The notes: generated by a model not told the origin, from the letters alone. A stretch of DNA of 64,000 nt from Actinoallomurus purpureus (GCF_024055795.1 NZ_JAMXMY010000018.1:62001-126000), one strand, 5' to 3'; positions 52,028 through 61,964 are shown, counted from the stretch's first letter. Numbers and translations are program-made.

Positions 52028-54787
52028 TCAGGAGACCTTCTCCACCGAGGGGACGTGGGTCACCTGGTTCCAGGTGAACCGGTACTCGGCGCCGCCGGCC
52101 GGGACGCTGAGCTTCAGGTTGTCGCCACCGGCGGCGCCGCCCGCGCCGTAGTTCTCGTTCCACGAGTCGTTGATGGCGATCTTCCACTCGTAGTCGCCGG
52201 CGGGCAGCGTGAAGGTGCCGTGCCACTGGCCGTCGGTCGTGTCGAAGGCCAGACGGCTGCTCGCGCAGGCCGGGTCCCAGTCACTGCCGCAGCCGGCCTC
52301 CGTCTGCAGCGACCCGGCCAGCGTCACGTGGTCGCGCGCCGGCTTCGGCTCGGCCGTCGTCACCGTGATCGGCGCGCTGGTGACCGGCCGCGAGCCGCGC
52401 TCGAGGAGGATGGCGCGGTACCCCACCCGCGTGCCCAGCGGCAGCTTCGCGACGTCGTCCGTGACGGTGTAGGCCGGGGAGGAGGTGTCCGTGCCCAGGT
52501 CCTCCCAGGCGCCACCGCCGACGCTGCGCTGGAACCTCACCGACTGCGTCGCCCGCTCGGGGTCGACGTTCGCCTGGACGGTCACGGGGTCGATGCTGGT
52601 CACGGTCCCGCCGTCCGTGGGGGCGGTCACGGTCACCGACGGCGCCGGGACGGCCGTCGGCCGCTCGTCGCTCCAGCGGGTGTGACCGGCGTTGTCGAGC
52701 ACGACCGCCCGATAGCGCAGCGGGGTACCGGTCCGATACCCGCTGGTGTCGTGGAACACCTGGTACGGAGCCGAGTCGTCGGTGCCGATCGCCTGCCACG
52801 GACCGTTGCCGACCTTGACCTGGAAGGTGACCTCGTTGAACAAGGACCCGGCGACGTTCGCGGCGACGCGCATCCGGCCGTGGGACACGTCCGCCGGCGC
52901 AGGGGCGTCGAGCCGGATGGCCGGGGCGGCCTTCGACGCGGGGAGCCGGCCGTCCGCGAGGTACACCACCGCGGACAGCGGCGGCACCGTCACCTCGAGG
53001 GTCCGGTCGCCCTTGCCGCGCAGCGTGGCCGCGCCGGTGCCGTACACCTTCGTGAAGCCGCGGTCACCGGCGTACGTGGGGATGGCGGCCGTCTGCGCCG
53101 TCGTGCCGTTGTTGAGCGCGACGACGTACTCGCGCTGCTCCTTGCGGTCGATGCGGGAGAACGCGAAGACGCCCGGCCCGTCGGAGGCGTAGCGCACCTG
53201 CTCGGCGCCGTTCCGCAGGGCGGGGTGCTGCCTGGTGATCGCGGCGAGGGCGGTGATCGTACGGTAGAGCGGGTGGCCGGTGTTGAAATTGTCGACCGCG
53301 TGCGTCGAGTCGGTCCCGAGCAGGTCGTCCTTGAGGTACTCCGGCACCTTGCTGGCGAACATCGTCTGCCGGGCCAGCTGGTCCCCGCCCGTACCCGTGA
53401 AGCCCTGCTCGTCGCCGTAGTAGACGACCGGGTTGCCGCGTGAGAAGTACATCAGCTCGTGCGCGAGCCTGTCGCGGGCGACCAGTTCCGCGTCCTTCGC
53501 GCCCGGGTTGTCGCTGCTGAGGAAGTAGCCGATGCGTCCCATGTCGTGGTTGCCGAGGAAGGTCGGCAGTTCGTACACGTTGGAGTCCGCGTCGGTGTAC
53601 CAGTCGTCATTCTGGAAGAACCGCGCCAGCGCGGCGTTGCCCCGGCTCCGCGACGCGAAGTTCCGCGCGGCGTCCTGGAACGGGAAGTCGAGCACCGCCT
53701 GCATCTTGTCGTGCGTCGTGTAGTGCGAGGTGAAGCTCTTCGCCGCGTCGTCGCTGCCGTCGAGGGCGACCTCGCCGAACATGAAGAAGTCCGGCTTGCC
53801 GTGCGCCCGCGCGTACCGCACGATGCCCGGCCCGAATGTCTGCCAGAACTCGTCATTGACGTGCTTCATCGTGTCGATGCGGAAGCCGTCGATCCCGAAG
53901 TCCTTGATCCACGTCTCGTAGACGTCCATGAACCCGCGGACGACGCGCGGGTTCTCGGTCATCAGGTCGTCGAGCCCGAAGAAGTCGCCGTACTGCGAGT
54001 CCTCGCCGGTGAAGGTCGTGTTGCCGCGGTTGTGGTACAGCGTCACGTCGTTGAGCCACGCCGGCACCTTGAGGTTCTTCTCGCCGTCGTCGAGCACCGG
54101 CGTGTACGGGAACGACGTGTTCGGGTCCAGCTTCGGGAAGGTGGAGGTGCCCGCGTAGTCGCGGTCGTCGAACGGCTTCCCGCCGGCCGTGCGGTACGGC
54201 CGCTGGTCCTTGGAGACGTACGCCGTGCGCGCCCCCTGCTTGTACCCGATCACGTCCGCGGTGTGGTTGGTGATGATGTCGAAGTAGACCTTCATGCCGC
54301 GTTTGTGCGCGGCATTCACCAGCGCGGCCAGGTCGTCGTTCGTGCCGAGGTGCGGGTCGATTTTCGTGAAGTCGGTGATCCAGTAGCCGTGGTAGCCCGC
54401 GGAGGGGCCGTCCTCCAGCTGGACCGCCTTGTTCTTGAAGCTGGGGGTCAGCCAGATCGCGTTGGTCCCGAGCCCCTGGATGTAGTCGAGCTTCGAGGCG
54501 ATCCCCTTGAGGTCACCGCCGTTGTAGAAGCCCTTGTTGGTGGGGTCGAACCCGGAGACCAGCCGGTCGTCGCCCAGCCCACCGGTGTCGTTGGCCGTGT
54601 CGCCGTTCTTGAAGCGGTCGGCCATCACGAAGTAGAAGTTCTCGTTCGTGGCCGGACCGCGAAGCGAGTGCAGGGCTCCGCCCTTGGAAGGGGCGGGTTC
54701 GGCGTTCGCCGGCAGGGCCGTCGACGACACCGCCAGGCCGAGCGTGGCCGCGAAGGCGGCGAGGGCGGTGCGTACCGAGTTGCGCAT
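52028..54787 (-). CDS. Secreted GH13 alpha-amylase/pullulanase-type enzyme
   Basis: A 919-residue exported glucan hydrolase. The signal ends ALPANA near residue 29. The GH13 (beta/alpha)8 domain (about 45-580) has nucleophile D305 in GFRIDTMKH, acid/base E339 in FMFGEVALD and D415 in FLGNHD. An all-beta C domain follows (about 585-640), then two fibronectin/Ig-like modules (about 645-810) and a final X25/pullulanase-type module (about 815-919, HVTLAGSLQTEAGCGSDWDPAC...YEWKIAINDSWNENYG). It degrades starch or glycogen outside the cell. ATG 54787 follows GGAG. Confidence 0.92.
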   Translation of the reverse strand: MRNSVRTALAAFAATLGLAVSSTALPANAEPAPSKGGALHSLRGPATNENFYFVMADRFKNGDTANDTGGLGDDRLVSGFDPTNKGFYNGGDLKGIASKLDYIQGLGTNAIWLTPSFKNKAVQLEDGPSAGYHGYWITDFTKIDPHLGTNDDLAALVNAAHKRGMKVYFDIITNHTADVIGYKQGARTAYVSKDQRPYRTAGGKPFDDRDYAGTSTFPKLDPNTSFPYTPVLDDGEKNLKVPAWLNDVTLYHNRGNTTFTGEDSQYGDFFGLDDLMTENPRVVRGFMDVYETWIKDFGIDGFRIDTMKHVNDEFWQTFGPGIVRYARAHGKPDFFMFGEVALDGSDDAAKSFTSHYTTHDKMQAVLDFPFQDAARNFASRSRGNAALARFFQNDDWYTDADSNVYELPTFLGNHDMGRIGYFLSSDNPGAKDAELVARDRLAHELMYFSRGNPVVYYGDEQGFTGTGGDQLARQTMFASKVPEYLKDDLLGTDSTHAVDNFNTGHPLYRTITALAAITRQHPALRNGAEQVRYASDGPGVFAFSRIDRKEQREYVVALNNGTTAQTAAIPTYAGDRGFTKVYGTGAATLRGKGDRTLEVTVPPLSAVVYLADGRLPASKAAPAIRLDAPAPADVSHGRMRVAANVAGSLFNEVTFQVKVGNGPWQAIGTDDSAPYQVFHDTSGYRTGTPLRYRAVVLDNAGHTRWSDERPTAVPAPSVTVTAPTDGGTVTSIDPVTVQANVDPERATQSVRFQRSVGGGAWEDLGTDTSSPAYTVTDDVAKLPLGTRVGYRAILLERGSRPVTSAPITVTTAEPKPARDHVTLAGSLQTEAGCGSDWDPACASSRLAFDTTDGQWHGTFTLPAGDYEWKIAINDSWNENYGAGGAAGGDNLKLSVPAGGAEYRFTWNQVTHVPSVEKVS

Positions 54788-55022
54788 CGTGCGGACTCCT
54801 GGCTCGTGGCTCGCCAAGACCGTAGTTCACCGTACGCCCCGGCGGAAGATCCTCTTCTTCGCCGAGGAGGATGCTCGTCGGCCGCCTGTCGGCGGCAGAC
54901 GCCCGTTCTGATCCGAGATCAGGCGCCGAACATCGCGGCGGCCTACAGCTCGCCGCCCCTACCGCGCCGCCAACTACGCGTCCTGAGGTGGCGGACGAAC
55001 GTACGACCTTGGGCCCGGCGGC

Positions 55023-55595
55023 TCAGGAGCGTTCGTAGAAGCCGTCGAGGCGACCGCGGGCGAGGACGTGACCGGCGGCGGCAAGCACGTCGCGCGGCTT
55101 GGCGGAGTCCAGGGCGGCGCCGCTCGATCCCACGGTGACCGGCTTGGCGAGGGCGAAGAGCTGGAAGACGTACCGGTGCGGGCCGTGTCCCTTGATCGGT
55201 GCTGGGCCGAGGTAGCCATGGCCCATGCCCGAACGCAGTAGGTGAACACCGCCGGAGGGGTTCTTGGCGTCGAGCGCCCCTTGGGCGAGGCCGGTGGCCG
55301 AGGGGTCGATCAGGGCGACGCAGTGGACGAACGGCGCGGCGGTGGGCGCATCTGGGTCCTCGATGACCAGCAGTAGCTGTGCGGTGCCCTCAGGTACCGG
55401 GGACCAGGCCAAGGCCGGAGAGAGGTCCTTGCCGCCGGCTCGCTTCGCGGCGTGCGCGGTCGGGATCGTCTCCTCGTGCTCGAAGTCCGGGCTGCTCAGC
55501 GCCAGCGTGTCCGCTCCGGCCAGGTTCGGTGAGTTCCAGGCGAGGCCCGCTTGCCCGGCCCGCCGATTCTTCAGCAACTTGCCAACGACTGCCAT
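55023..55595 (-). CDS. YbhB/YbcL-type PEBP (Raf kinase inhibitor-like) protein
   Basis: A 190-residue PEBP-fold protein. The ligand pocket is marked by GGKDLSPALAWSPVPEGTAQLLLVIEDPDAPTAAPFVHCVAL and GYLGPAPIKGHGPHRYVFQLFAL. The bacterial function is unknown; the fold binds small anionic ligands. ATG 55595 has AAGGAG six bases upstream. It lies 34 bp after a PHB-depolymerase-type esterase gene, probably the same operon. Confidence 0.88.
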   Translation of the reverse strand: MAVVGKLLKNRRAGQAGLAWNSPNLAGADTLALSSPDFEHEETIPTAHAAKRAGGKDLSPALAWSPVPEGTAQLLLVIEDPDAPTAAPFVHCVALIDPSATGLAQGALDAKNPSGGVHLLRSGMGHGYLGPAPIKGHGPHRYVFQLFALAKPVTVGSSGAALDSAKPRDVLAAAGHVLARGRLDGFYERS

Positions 55596-55629
55596 GGGTT
55601 TCTCCTTGTCGGGATGGCGCCTGGGTGGG

Positions 55630-56505
55630 TCAGAGCCGCCGGGTGTCGGCGGTGGCGAGCAGGGGCGCGGCGAAGCGGCAGATCTCCTCGGCCGCGTCGA
55701 ACTCCTGGGTGGTCGGCTCGGCCCACTCCGGCCGGGTCGGCGCGCCGGGCCAGGTGTGGCCGCCTCCGAACACCGTCCAGGCAACGACGCGGGTTCCGCC
55801 GACGCCACCCTTCGCCGTGGTGCGGCTCGAAAGCTCGGTGGTGTGTGTCTCGCCTGGTCCGGGCGGGCATCGGTCGATGGCACGCCAGCGCTCGGCCGTC
55901 TCCTGCAGCGACAGCGTGCGGCCGCGCAGTTCGCCGTCCGGTCCGCGGTGCCGGGAGTACCCGCCGTCGATCGGCGCGATCCTGTCGGCCGTGCCGTGAA
56001 TCAGCATCGCCGACACGGCGTGCGTCGGCTGAAGGTCGTGCAGGGCGGCGGGCAGCCCGCCGGCGATGGCCGCCAGCACCGCCACCTGGTCGCTCGCCTC
56101 CAGCGCCAGCCGGTGGGCCATGAACGCGCCGCCCGAGATTCCCGCCACCACGGCCCGATCCGGCGATGTGCCGTACCGGCCGGCCGACCAGTCGATGATC
56201 GCGCGAAGGAAGGCGACGTCGTCCACACCCGCCGCGTCGGTCGGCGAGACACCACGGCCGTCCGCCCAGCGCCCCTCGTAAGCGTCGGGGTAGGCGATCG
56301 GCAGACCCCACGTGTCCGCTTGCTCGTCGAAGGTGGTCCACTCGCGCATCAGCCATCCGCCGGCGTCCGGATGGTTGCCGTGAAGTGCGAGCACAAGCGG
56401 CGCCTGCCGGTCATCCGGCGCTGCTTGCGGCAGCCGGATCGTGAAGGTGCGCTCCCTCCCGCCGATCCTCAGCTCGCCAGCGACCAGATGGCCATCGCTC
56501 ACCAT
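55630..56505 (-). CDS. PHB-depolymerase-type esterase (LpqC-like alpha/beta hydrolase)
   Basis: A 291-residue hydrolase without signal peptide. VLALHGNHPDAGGW holds the oxyanion, AGISGGAFMAHRLALEA the nucleophile elbow, MLIHGTADRIAPIDGG the acid and FGGGHTWPGAPTRP the base. This is the esterase_phb signature (GGGHTWPG). It probably hydrolyses esters of hydroxyacids or aromatic acids. ATG 56505 has GGGAG before it. It is divergent from a MarR gene, which probably controls this gene and the following PEBP gene. Confidence 0.87.
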   Translation of the reverse strand: MVSDGHLVAGELRIGGRERTFTIRLPQAAPDDRQAPLVLALHGNHPDAGGWLMREWTTFDEQADTWGLPIAYPDAYEGRWADGRGVSPTDAAGVDDVAFLRAIIDWSAGRYGTSPDRAVVAGISGGAFMAHRLALEASDQVAVLAAIAGGLPAALHDLQPTHAVSAMLIHGTADRIAPIDGGYSRHRGPDGELRGRTLSLQETAERWRAIDRCPPGPGETHTTELSSRTTAKGGVGGTRVVAWTVFGGGHTWPGAPTRPEWAEPTTQEFDAAEEICRFAAPLLATADTRRL

Positions 56506-56528
56506 GCGTCTGCTCCCGGAAACGATAT

Positions 56529-56545
56529 GCGCAACTTGCCTGCGC
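56529..56545. promoter_or_regulatory. Probable MarR operator
   Basis: GCGCA (56529-56533), seven bases, TGCGC (56541-56545) form an inverted repeat in the 86-bp gap between the esterase and the MarR gene. A CTGT...ACAG dyad lies 8 bp downstream. Either is a candidate for MarR binding. Confidence 0.45.
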
Positions 56546-56591
56546 AGTTTTGCTGTACTTTAACAGGCATGGGGGAGGGAAGGCGGCAAGC

Positions 56592-57056
56592 ATGCGAGAA
56601 GACGCGGCAGCCATCGGCGGGGAGGTGGTCGGCGGACCGGACCCGGCGGCGATCGCCGATGAGCTGCAGTTCCTGGTCGGCGCGCTGGTCCGGCAGGTGA
56701 GAGCGGCATCGCCGTCCCGCGAAGTGACGCTGTCGCAGGTCTCGATCCTCAAACGGCTCGACCGTGAGGGCCCGCACGCCGTGGCCGACCTGGCCCGGCT
56801 AGACAAGATCACTCACCAGTCGGTCGCGGTGTCCGTGGCCGGCCTGGTCGACCGAGGGCTCGTGCTGCGCGTCCCGGACGCCCACGATGGGCGACGCAAG
56901 CTGCTGGTGATCACGGACGAGGGCAAGCGCCTGCTGACCGAACGCCAGGAGGCGGGCCACGAAAACCTCACCGACGCGATCGCCGGTCGGCTCAGCGACG
57001 CCGAGAGGGCGCAACTTACCGGAGCACTCGTGCTGCTCCGCCGGCTGCTCGACTGA
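56592..57056 (+). CDS. MarR-family transcriptional regulator
   Basis: A 154-residue winged-helix regulator. The HTH and wing are at about 45-105: VTLSQVSILKRLDREGPHAVADLARLDKITHQSVAVSVAGLVDRGLVLRVPDAHDGRRKLLVITDEGKRLL. Flanking helices form the dimer. ATG 56592 is chosen for the purine-rich GGGAGGGAAGG upstream; 56550 is an alternative. It probably represses the divergent esterase-PEBP genes. Confidence 0.87.
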   Translation: MREDAAAIGGEVVGGPDPAAIADELQFLVGALVRQVRAASPSREVTLSQVSILKRLDREGPHAVADLARLDKITHQSVAVSVAGLVDRGLVLRVPDAHDGRRKLLVITDEGKRLLTERQEAGHENLTDAIAGRLSDAERAQLTGALVLLRRLLD

Positions 57057-57225
57057 AAAGCGTTCTCCGAGCCGACGGATCGCCGCAGGTCTGCTATGCG
57101 ATCTGGCTTATCTCCACAAAACCGACATGCCGAATTCATCGCCTATGACCTATTCGCGCAGGTGATGGTGAGTTGCCATTGGCTGAGCCCCAGCACCCCC
57201 GCTGGGCCGAGCCGATGGAGACCCG

Positions 57226-57750
57226 ATGCGCATCCGCACCGCCGCCGCCAGCTTCACCACACTCGCCGTGACCGCCGGTTGCGTGGTCGTCGGGTTCGGC
57301 GCGGGAACCGCCCAGGCCAGCACCTGCTCCCAGTCCTACCTGCCGCTGCCGGATTCCTCCTGCACGCCCGGCTCCTACAACCCCGACGTCACGCAGTCCA
57401 CCATCGACAGCACCATTTGCGTGTCCGGCTGGACCGCCACGGTCCGGCCGCCGACCTCCTACACCAATCCGCTCAAGGCCCAGGGCATCATCGACTACGG
57501 GTACTCCGACACCACCATGTCCGACTACGAGGAAGACCACCTGGTCCCCCTCGAACTCGGCGGCGCGCCCCGGGACCCGCGCAACTTGTGGCCCGAGCCC
57601 CACTACGGCACCAAGACCGCCTACACCAAGGACGGCACCGAGACCAAGCTCAAGAACGCCGTCTGCGCCGGCACCATCACCTTGTCCGCCGCCCGAAGCG
57701 CCATCAAGAACAACTGGACCACAGCACTTCAGGTCACCGGGATCGGTTGA
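57226..57750 (+). CDS. Secreted HNH-nuclease-like protein
   Basis: A 174-residue exported protein. The signal ends GTAQA near 31. The mature part has four cysteines and an HNH-like core: YEEDHLVPLELGGAPRDPRNLWPEPHYG, in which H, N and W occur at the usual spacing. GTKTAYTKDGTETKLKNAVCAG follows. It may be a secreted nuclease; this is inference from the HNH pattern. It converges on the ABC-F gene. Confidence 0.7.
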   Translation: MRIRTAAASFTTLAVTAGCVVVGFGAGTAQASTCSQSYLPLPDSSCTPGSYNPDVTQSTIDSTICVSGWTATVRPPTSYTNPLKAQGIIDYGYSDTTMSDYEEDHLVPLELGGAPRDPRNLWPEPHYGTKTAYTKDGTETKLKNAVCAGTITLSAARSAIKNNWTTALQVTGIG

Positions 57751-57809
57751 TCACCGAGCCTGCTGTTCGTACGGCCCCGCCGCCTCGAGCCCCTCTCCAT
57801 CGTTCTTCG

Positions 57810-59471
57810 TCAGCCCGGGTCTGTCTCAGTGACGCGGCCGTCTGTGAGGTGCAGACGGCGGGTGGTGTGCACCGCGTCGATCATCCGGCGATCGTGGGTC
57901 ACCAGCAGCAGGGTGCCGGGGTAGGAGTCGAGCGCGGACTCCAGCTGTTCGATCGCCGCCAGGTCGAGATGGTTGGTCGGCTCGTCCAGAACGAGCAGGT
58001 TCACGCCCCGCGCCTGCAGCAACGCAAGGGCCGCCCGGGTGCGCTCACCAGGGGACAGCGTCGCCGCGGGGCGGGTCACATGCGCGGCGCGTAGCCCGAA
58101 CTTCGCCAGCAGGGTACGGATCTCGGCCGGCGGCAGGTCGGGAACCTCCGCGCCGAAGGCATCCAGCAGGGCGCCCTCGCCGAGGAACAGGGCCCGCGCC
58201 TGGTCGACCTCTCCGATGACCACACCCGGGCCGAGCGCGGCGTGGCCTTCGGTGAGAACGGCCCGGCCCAGCAGTGCCGACAGAAGTGTCGACTTGCCGG
58301 CCCCGTTGGCTCCGGTGATCGCGACACGTTCGGCCCAGCCGATCTGCAGATCGACGGGGCCCAGAGTGAAGTCTCCGAGCCGCAGCACCGCGGAGCGCAG
58401 GGTCGCCACCACGGCACCGGCACGTGGCGCGGCGGCGATCTCCATCCGTAGTTCCCACTCCTTGCGGGGTTCCTCGACCGCGTCGAGGCGTTCGAGTGCG
58501 CGCTCGGTCTGGCGGACCTTGGAGGCCTGCTTCTCACTCGCGTCGGCACGGAAGTTCCGGCCGACCTTGTCGTTGTCTCCGCCGCCCGCGCCGCGGGCCT
58601 TCTTCCTGGCGTTCCTGACGCCCTTGGCGGCCCAGTCCCGTTGCGTCCGGCCGCGCTCCTCGAGCGTGGCGACCTTACCGGCGTACTCCTCGTAGTCGGC
58701 GCGGGCGTGCCTGCGGGCGACCTCACGCTCGGCCAGGTACGCCGCGTAACCACCGCCGTAGACGTTCACCTGCTGCTGGGCCAGGTCCAGCTCCACCACC
58801 CGGGTGACCGTCCGGTCCAGGAACTCGCGGTCGTGGCTGACCAGCACCGTGCCGGCCCGCAGGCTCGTGACGAACCGCTCCAGGCGCTCCAGCCCGTCGA
58901 GATCCAGATCGTTGGTGGGCTCGTCGAGCAGAAAGATGTCATAGCGGCTGAGCAGCAGCGACGCCATTCCCGCGCGGGCCGCCTGTCCGCCGGACAACGA
59001 GGTCATCGGCTGATCGAGGCCGGCCCCCAGGCCCAGCTCGGCGGCCGCCTCACCGGCCCGGTCCTCAAGATCGGCGCCGCCCAGGGCCAGCCATCGCTCC
59101 AGAGCGTGGGAGTAGTCGTCATCGGCCCCCTCGCGCCCATCGACCAGGCCCTCGGTCGCGTCGTCCAGCTCCCGCTGAGCCTGCGCCACCCCGGTACGCC
59201 GGGCAAGGAAACCGATCACCGTCTCACCGTCGCGCCGCTCCCGCTCCTGCGGCAGGTAGCCGACGGCCGCCGACGACGGGCTGAGCGTCACGGAGCCGCT
59301 CTCGGGGGCGAGCAGGCCCCCGAGAGTCCGCAGCAGGGTGGACTTCCCCGCGCCGTTGACCCCGACCAGCCCGACGACTTCTTCAGGGGAGACGACCAGG
59401 TCGAGCCCGGAGAACAGGGCGCGGTCACCGTGCCCGGCAGCGAGTTCCTTAGCGACAAGCGTTGCGGTCAT
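57810..59471 (-). CDS. ABC-F family ATPase (ribosome-protection type)
   Basis: A 553-residue protein with two ATP-binding cassettes and no membrane domain. Cassette 1 has Walker A GVNGAGKST (37-45), LSGGQ (159-163) and LLDEPTNDLD (181-190). A charged linker (about 240-330) follows, then cassette 2 with GANGAGKST, the altered signature LSPGE and LLVLDEPTNHLD. ABC-F proteins with this layout rescue ribosomes from antibiotics or regulate translation. A short upstream region shows TAGCGT nine bases before ATG 59471. The antibiotic class cannot be read from sequence. Confidence 0.9.
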   Translation of the reverse strand: MTATLVAKELAAGHGDRALFSGLDLVVSPEEVVGLVGVNGAGKSTLLRTLGGLLAPESGSVTLSPSSAAVGYLPQERERRDGETVIGFLARRTGVAQAQRELDDATEGLVDGREGADDDYSHALERWLALGGADLEDRAGEAAAELGLGAGLDQPMTSLSGGQAARAGMASLLLSRYDIFLLDEPTNDLDLDGLERLERFVTSLRAGTVLVSHDREFLDRTVTRVVELDLAQQQVNVYGGGYAAYLAEREVARRHARADYEEYAGKVATLEERGRTQRDWAAKGVRNARKKARGAGGGDNDKVGRNFRADASEKQASKVRQTERALERLDAVEEPRKEWELRMEIAAAPRAGAVVATLRSAVLRLGDFTLGPVDLQIGWAERVAITGANGAGKSTLLSALLGRAVLTEGHAALGPGVVIGEVDQARALFLGEGALLDAFGAEVPDLPPAEIRTLLAKFGLRAAHVTRPAATLSPGERTRAALALLQARGVNLLVLDEPTNHLDLAAIEQLESALDSYPGTLLLVTHDRRMIDAVHTTRRLHLTDGRVTETDPG

Positions 59472-59626
59472 AGACCGCCAACGCTATCCCGCCGCAGATG
59501 GATCCTGTCCCGTTCGAAGATCAGGGACGACCTCTGGGGTGCCGGCGGTGAGTGTGCCGAGGGCCACGCCTGCCCCCGAGCCACCGTCCGTCGATCCGGC
59601 CACGATGATCGCAGACGCGGCGGCGT

Positions 59627-60562
59627 TCAGCGCGGAATCACCCAGCCCGGCGCCCAGGTCCCGGCGGCGTCGTGGCCGGCGGCTGTGGCGGCGAGGTGGG
59701 CGCGGAGGGTGGCCAGCGCTGGGTGCGGGTTGTCGCGGTGCCAGAGGAGCGAGTGCGGGTAGACGGGCGTCGGGTCGGTCACCGGGATGCGGCGCAGGCC
59801 GTGGCCGGCGGGCCAGATGAGGCGGGTCGGCTCGCCCATGAAGGTGGCCAGGGCCGGGGTGTCGGCGATGGTGTCGAGGAGCGCGTCGGAGCCGAAATTG
59901 GGCCCGGTCGCCTCGATGGTGAGGCCGAACTCGGCGACGAGGTCGTCGTAGTAGGCGGCCCACTCGGTACCGGGGACGATGCCGGGCATCCAGATCCGGT
60001 GCCCGGCGAGCTGAGCGAGGGTCACCGACCGGGCGCCCGCCAGCATGTGGGCGGGGCCGGTGAGGAGCTGGAGTGGCTCGTCGAGCACCCAGACGGACTC
60101 GATGTCCTCGGGAAGGGGCCGGCCGGGTACGGCGACGGCGCGGAAGGACGCGTCGATCGCACCGGACCGAATGGCGGCGACGGCCGTCTCGATGTCGAAC
60201 AGCATCACCACGTCGAGCTCGATGTCGGGGTGCGCGCGGTGGAAGCCGCGCATCAGGCCCGACGGCGCGCTGCGCGAGGCGATCACGTCGACGCGCAGCG
60301 GACGGCGGCCGGGGCGCACGGACGCGACCGCGCGCTCGGCGACGCGCAGCAGCTCGCGCGCATGGGGCAGGAACGCCTGCCCATCGATGGTGAGCTCGGC
60401 GCCGCGCGCGGTGCGGGTGAACAGCCGCACGCCGAGGTTGCTCTCCAGCGCGGCGATGCGCTTGGAGACGGCCTGCTGGGTGACCGCCAGCTCGGCGGCG
60501 GCCTCCTGGAACTGCCCCGCGTCGGCGGCGGCGACGAAGGTCCGGACGGTGCCGAGGTCCAT
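59627..60562 (-). CDS. LysR-family transcriptional regulator
   Basis: A 311-residue regulator. The HTH is at 1-60 (MDLGTVRTFVAAADAGQFQEAAAELAVTQQAVSKRIAALESNLGVRLFTR), followed by a periplasmic-binding-type effector domain starting RPLRVDVIASRSAP. It is divergent from an MFS transporter gene 133 bp away, which it probably controls. Confidence 0.9.
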   Translation of the reverse strand: MDLGTVRTFVAAADAGQFQEAAAELAVTQQAVSKRIAALESNLGVRLFTRTARGAELTIDGQAFLPHARELLRVAERAVASVRPGRRPLRVDVIASRSAPSGLMRGFHRAHPDIELDVVMLFDIETAVAAIRSGAIDASFRAVAVPGRPLPEDIESVWVLDEPLQLLTGPAHMLAGARSVTLAQLAGHRIWMPGIVPGTEWAAYYDDLVAEFGLTIEATGPNFGSDALLDTIADTPALATFMGEPTRLIWPAGHGLRRIPVTDPTPVYPHSLLWHRDNPHPALATLRAHLAATAAGHDAAGTWAPGWVIPR

Positions 60563-60695
60563 GCCGAGACCCTATGGACACAACCGTTGGTTGTGGCCGG
60601 CGGCCCTGCGGTTGTTTGATCCCCGGGTATGGCGCTCGCTTTGATGTTCCCGATCGCGGATCGGTTGTGCGGGTGAGCGGCGAGGGGCGTGGGGC

Positions 60696-61964
60696 ATGAG
60701 GAGCGGGCACCGGCTGGGACATCTGCTCGGACATCGGCTGGGGTGGCGGTTCGGGTGGCTCTGGGGAGCGTACGGGACCAGCGCGCTCGGCACGTGGCTC
60801 GCCTTCGGCGCGTTCCCGCTGATCGCCATCCGGGTGCTGCACGCCGGACCGGCCGAGGTCGCCGCGCTCTCCTCCGTGGGGGCCGCGGTGGGCGCGGCCG
60901 TGGCGGTGCCGCTCGGCCCGTGGGTGGAGTTCCGCCGCAAGCGGCCGGTGCTGATCGCGATGGACCTGGTGCGGTTCGCGGCGCTGCTGACGGTCCCCGC
61001 CGCGTTCGCGCTCGGCGTGCTCACCTTCCTTCAGCTCCTGCTGGTCTCGGTCGTCGTCGCGGCGGCCGACATCACCTTCCGCGCCGCCTCCGGCGCGTAC
61101 GTGAAGACGCTGCTGCCGGCCGATGACCTGCTCGTCGCCAACGCCCGATTCGAGTCCACGGCCTGGACGACCACGATCATCGGACCGCCGCTCGGCGGCG
61201 CGATGATCGGGCTCCTCAGTCCGGTGGCGACGGTGGTGGCCGACGCGGTCAGCTACCTGCTCTCGGCCCTGGGCATCCGTGCGACGGGCGGGCACGAGCC
61301 GCGGCCCGAGCGCCGGGAGGCCGCGCGCATGCGGGCCGGGGACCTGCTCGACGGCTGGCGGTACATCCTCGCCGACGCAACGCTGCGTCCGCTGTTCTTC
61401 AACACCGCCTTGTTCAACGGCCTGGTGATGGCCGCCCAGCCGCTGATGGCCGTCCTCATGCTCGGCCGACTCGGGTTCACACCATGGCAGTACGGCCTTG
61501 CCTTCGCCGCGCCCTCGATCGGCGGGCTGCTCGGTTCGCGGCTGGCCAGACCGCTCGTCACCCGGTTCGGGCAGCACCACGTCCTGGTCGTGGTCGGGGC
61601 GCTGCGCGCGCTCTGGCCCATCGGCCTGGCCTTCCTGGGGCCGGGCACCGGAGGGCTGCTCCTGGTGATGGGCGTCGAGCTCGGGCTCATCTTCTGCTGC
61701 GGGGTCTTCAACCCCGTCTACGCCACATACCGCCTCGAGCGCACCGCGACCGACCGGGTCGCCCGCACGCTGTCCGCCTGGGCCGTGACGACCAAGGCCT
61801 CGACCGCGCTCCTGACGGCCGTCTGGGGCGTGCTCGGCGGCCTGCTCGGCCCGCGTACGGCCATCGGCCTGGCCGGCGTGCTCCTGCTGGCGACCCCGCT
61901 GCTGCTTCCCCGGCACGACCACACGCCGCGGCACGAGCCGGAACTGGCCCGTAGCCACACATGA
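60696..61964 (+). CDS. MFS transporter (EntS-like, MFS_3 type)
   Basis: A 422-residue exporter with about 10-12 helices. WLWGAYGTSALGTWLAFGAFPLIAIRVL begins the core; RRKRPVLIAMDLVRFAALLTVPAAFALGVL and GAYVKTLLPADDLLVANARFESTAWTTTIIGPPLGGAMIG are family stretches. Relatives export siderophores or antibiotics. It is probably under the divergent LysR regulator. The start at ATG 60696 begins a histidine/glycine-rich cytosolic tail (MRSGHRLGHLLGHRLGW). Confidence 0.87.
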   Translation: MRSGHRLGHLLGHRLGWRFGWLWGAYGTSALGTWLAFGAFPLIAIRVLHAGPAEVAALSSVGAAVGAAVAVPLGPWVEFRRKRPVLIAMDLVRFAALLTVPAAFALGVLTFLQLLLVSVVVAAADITFRAASGAYVKTLLPADDLLVANARFESTAWTTTIIGPPLGGAMIGLLSPVATVVADAVSYLLSALGIRATGGHEPRPERREAARMRAGDLLDGWRYILADATLRPLFFNTALFNGLVMAAQPLMAVLMLGRLGFTPWQYGLAFAAPSIGGLLGSRLARPLVTRFGQHHVLVVVGALRALWPIGLAFLGPGTGGLLLVMGVELGLIFCCGVFNPVYATYRLERTATDRVARTLSAWAVTTKASTALLTAVWGVLGGLLGPRTAIGLAGVLLLATPLLLPRHDHTPRHEPELARSHT

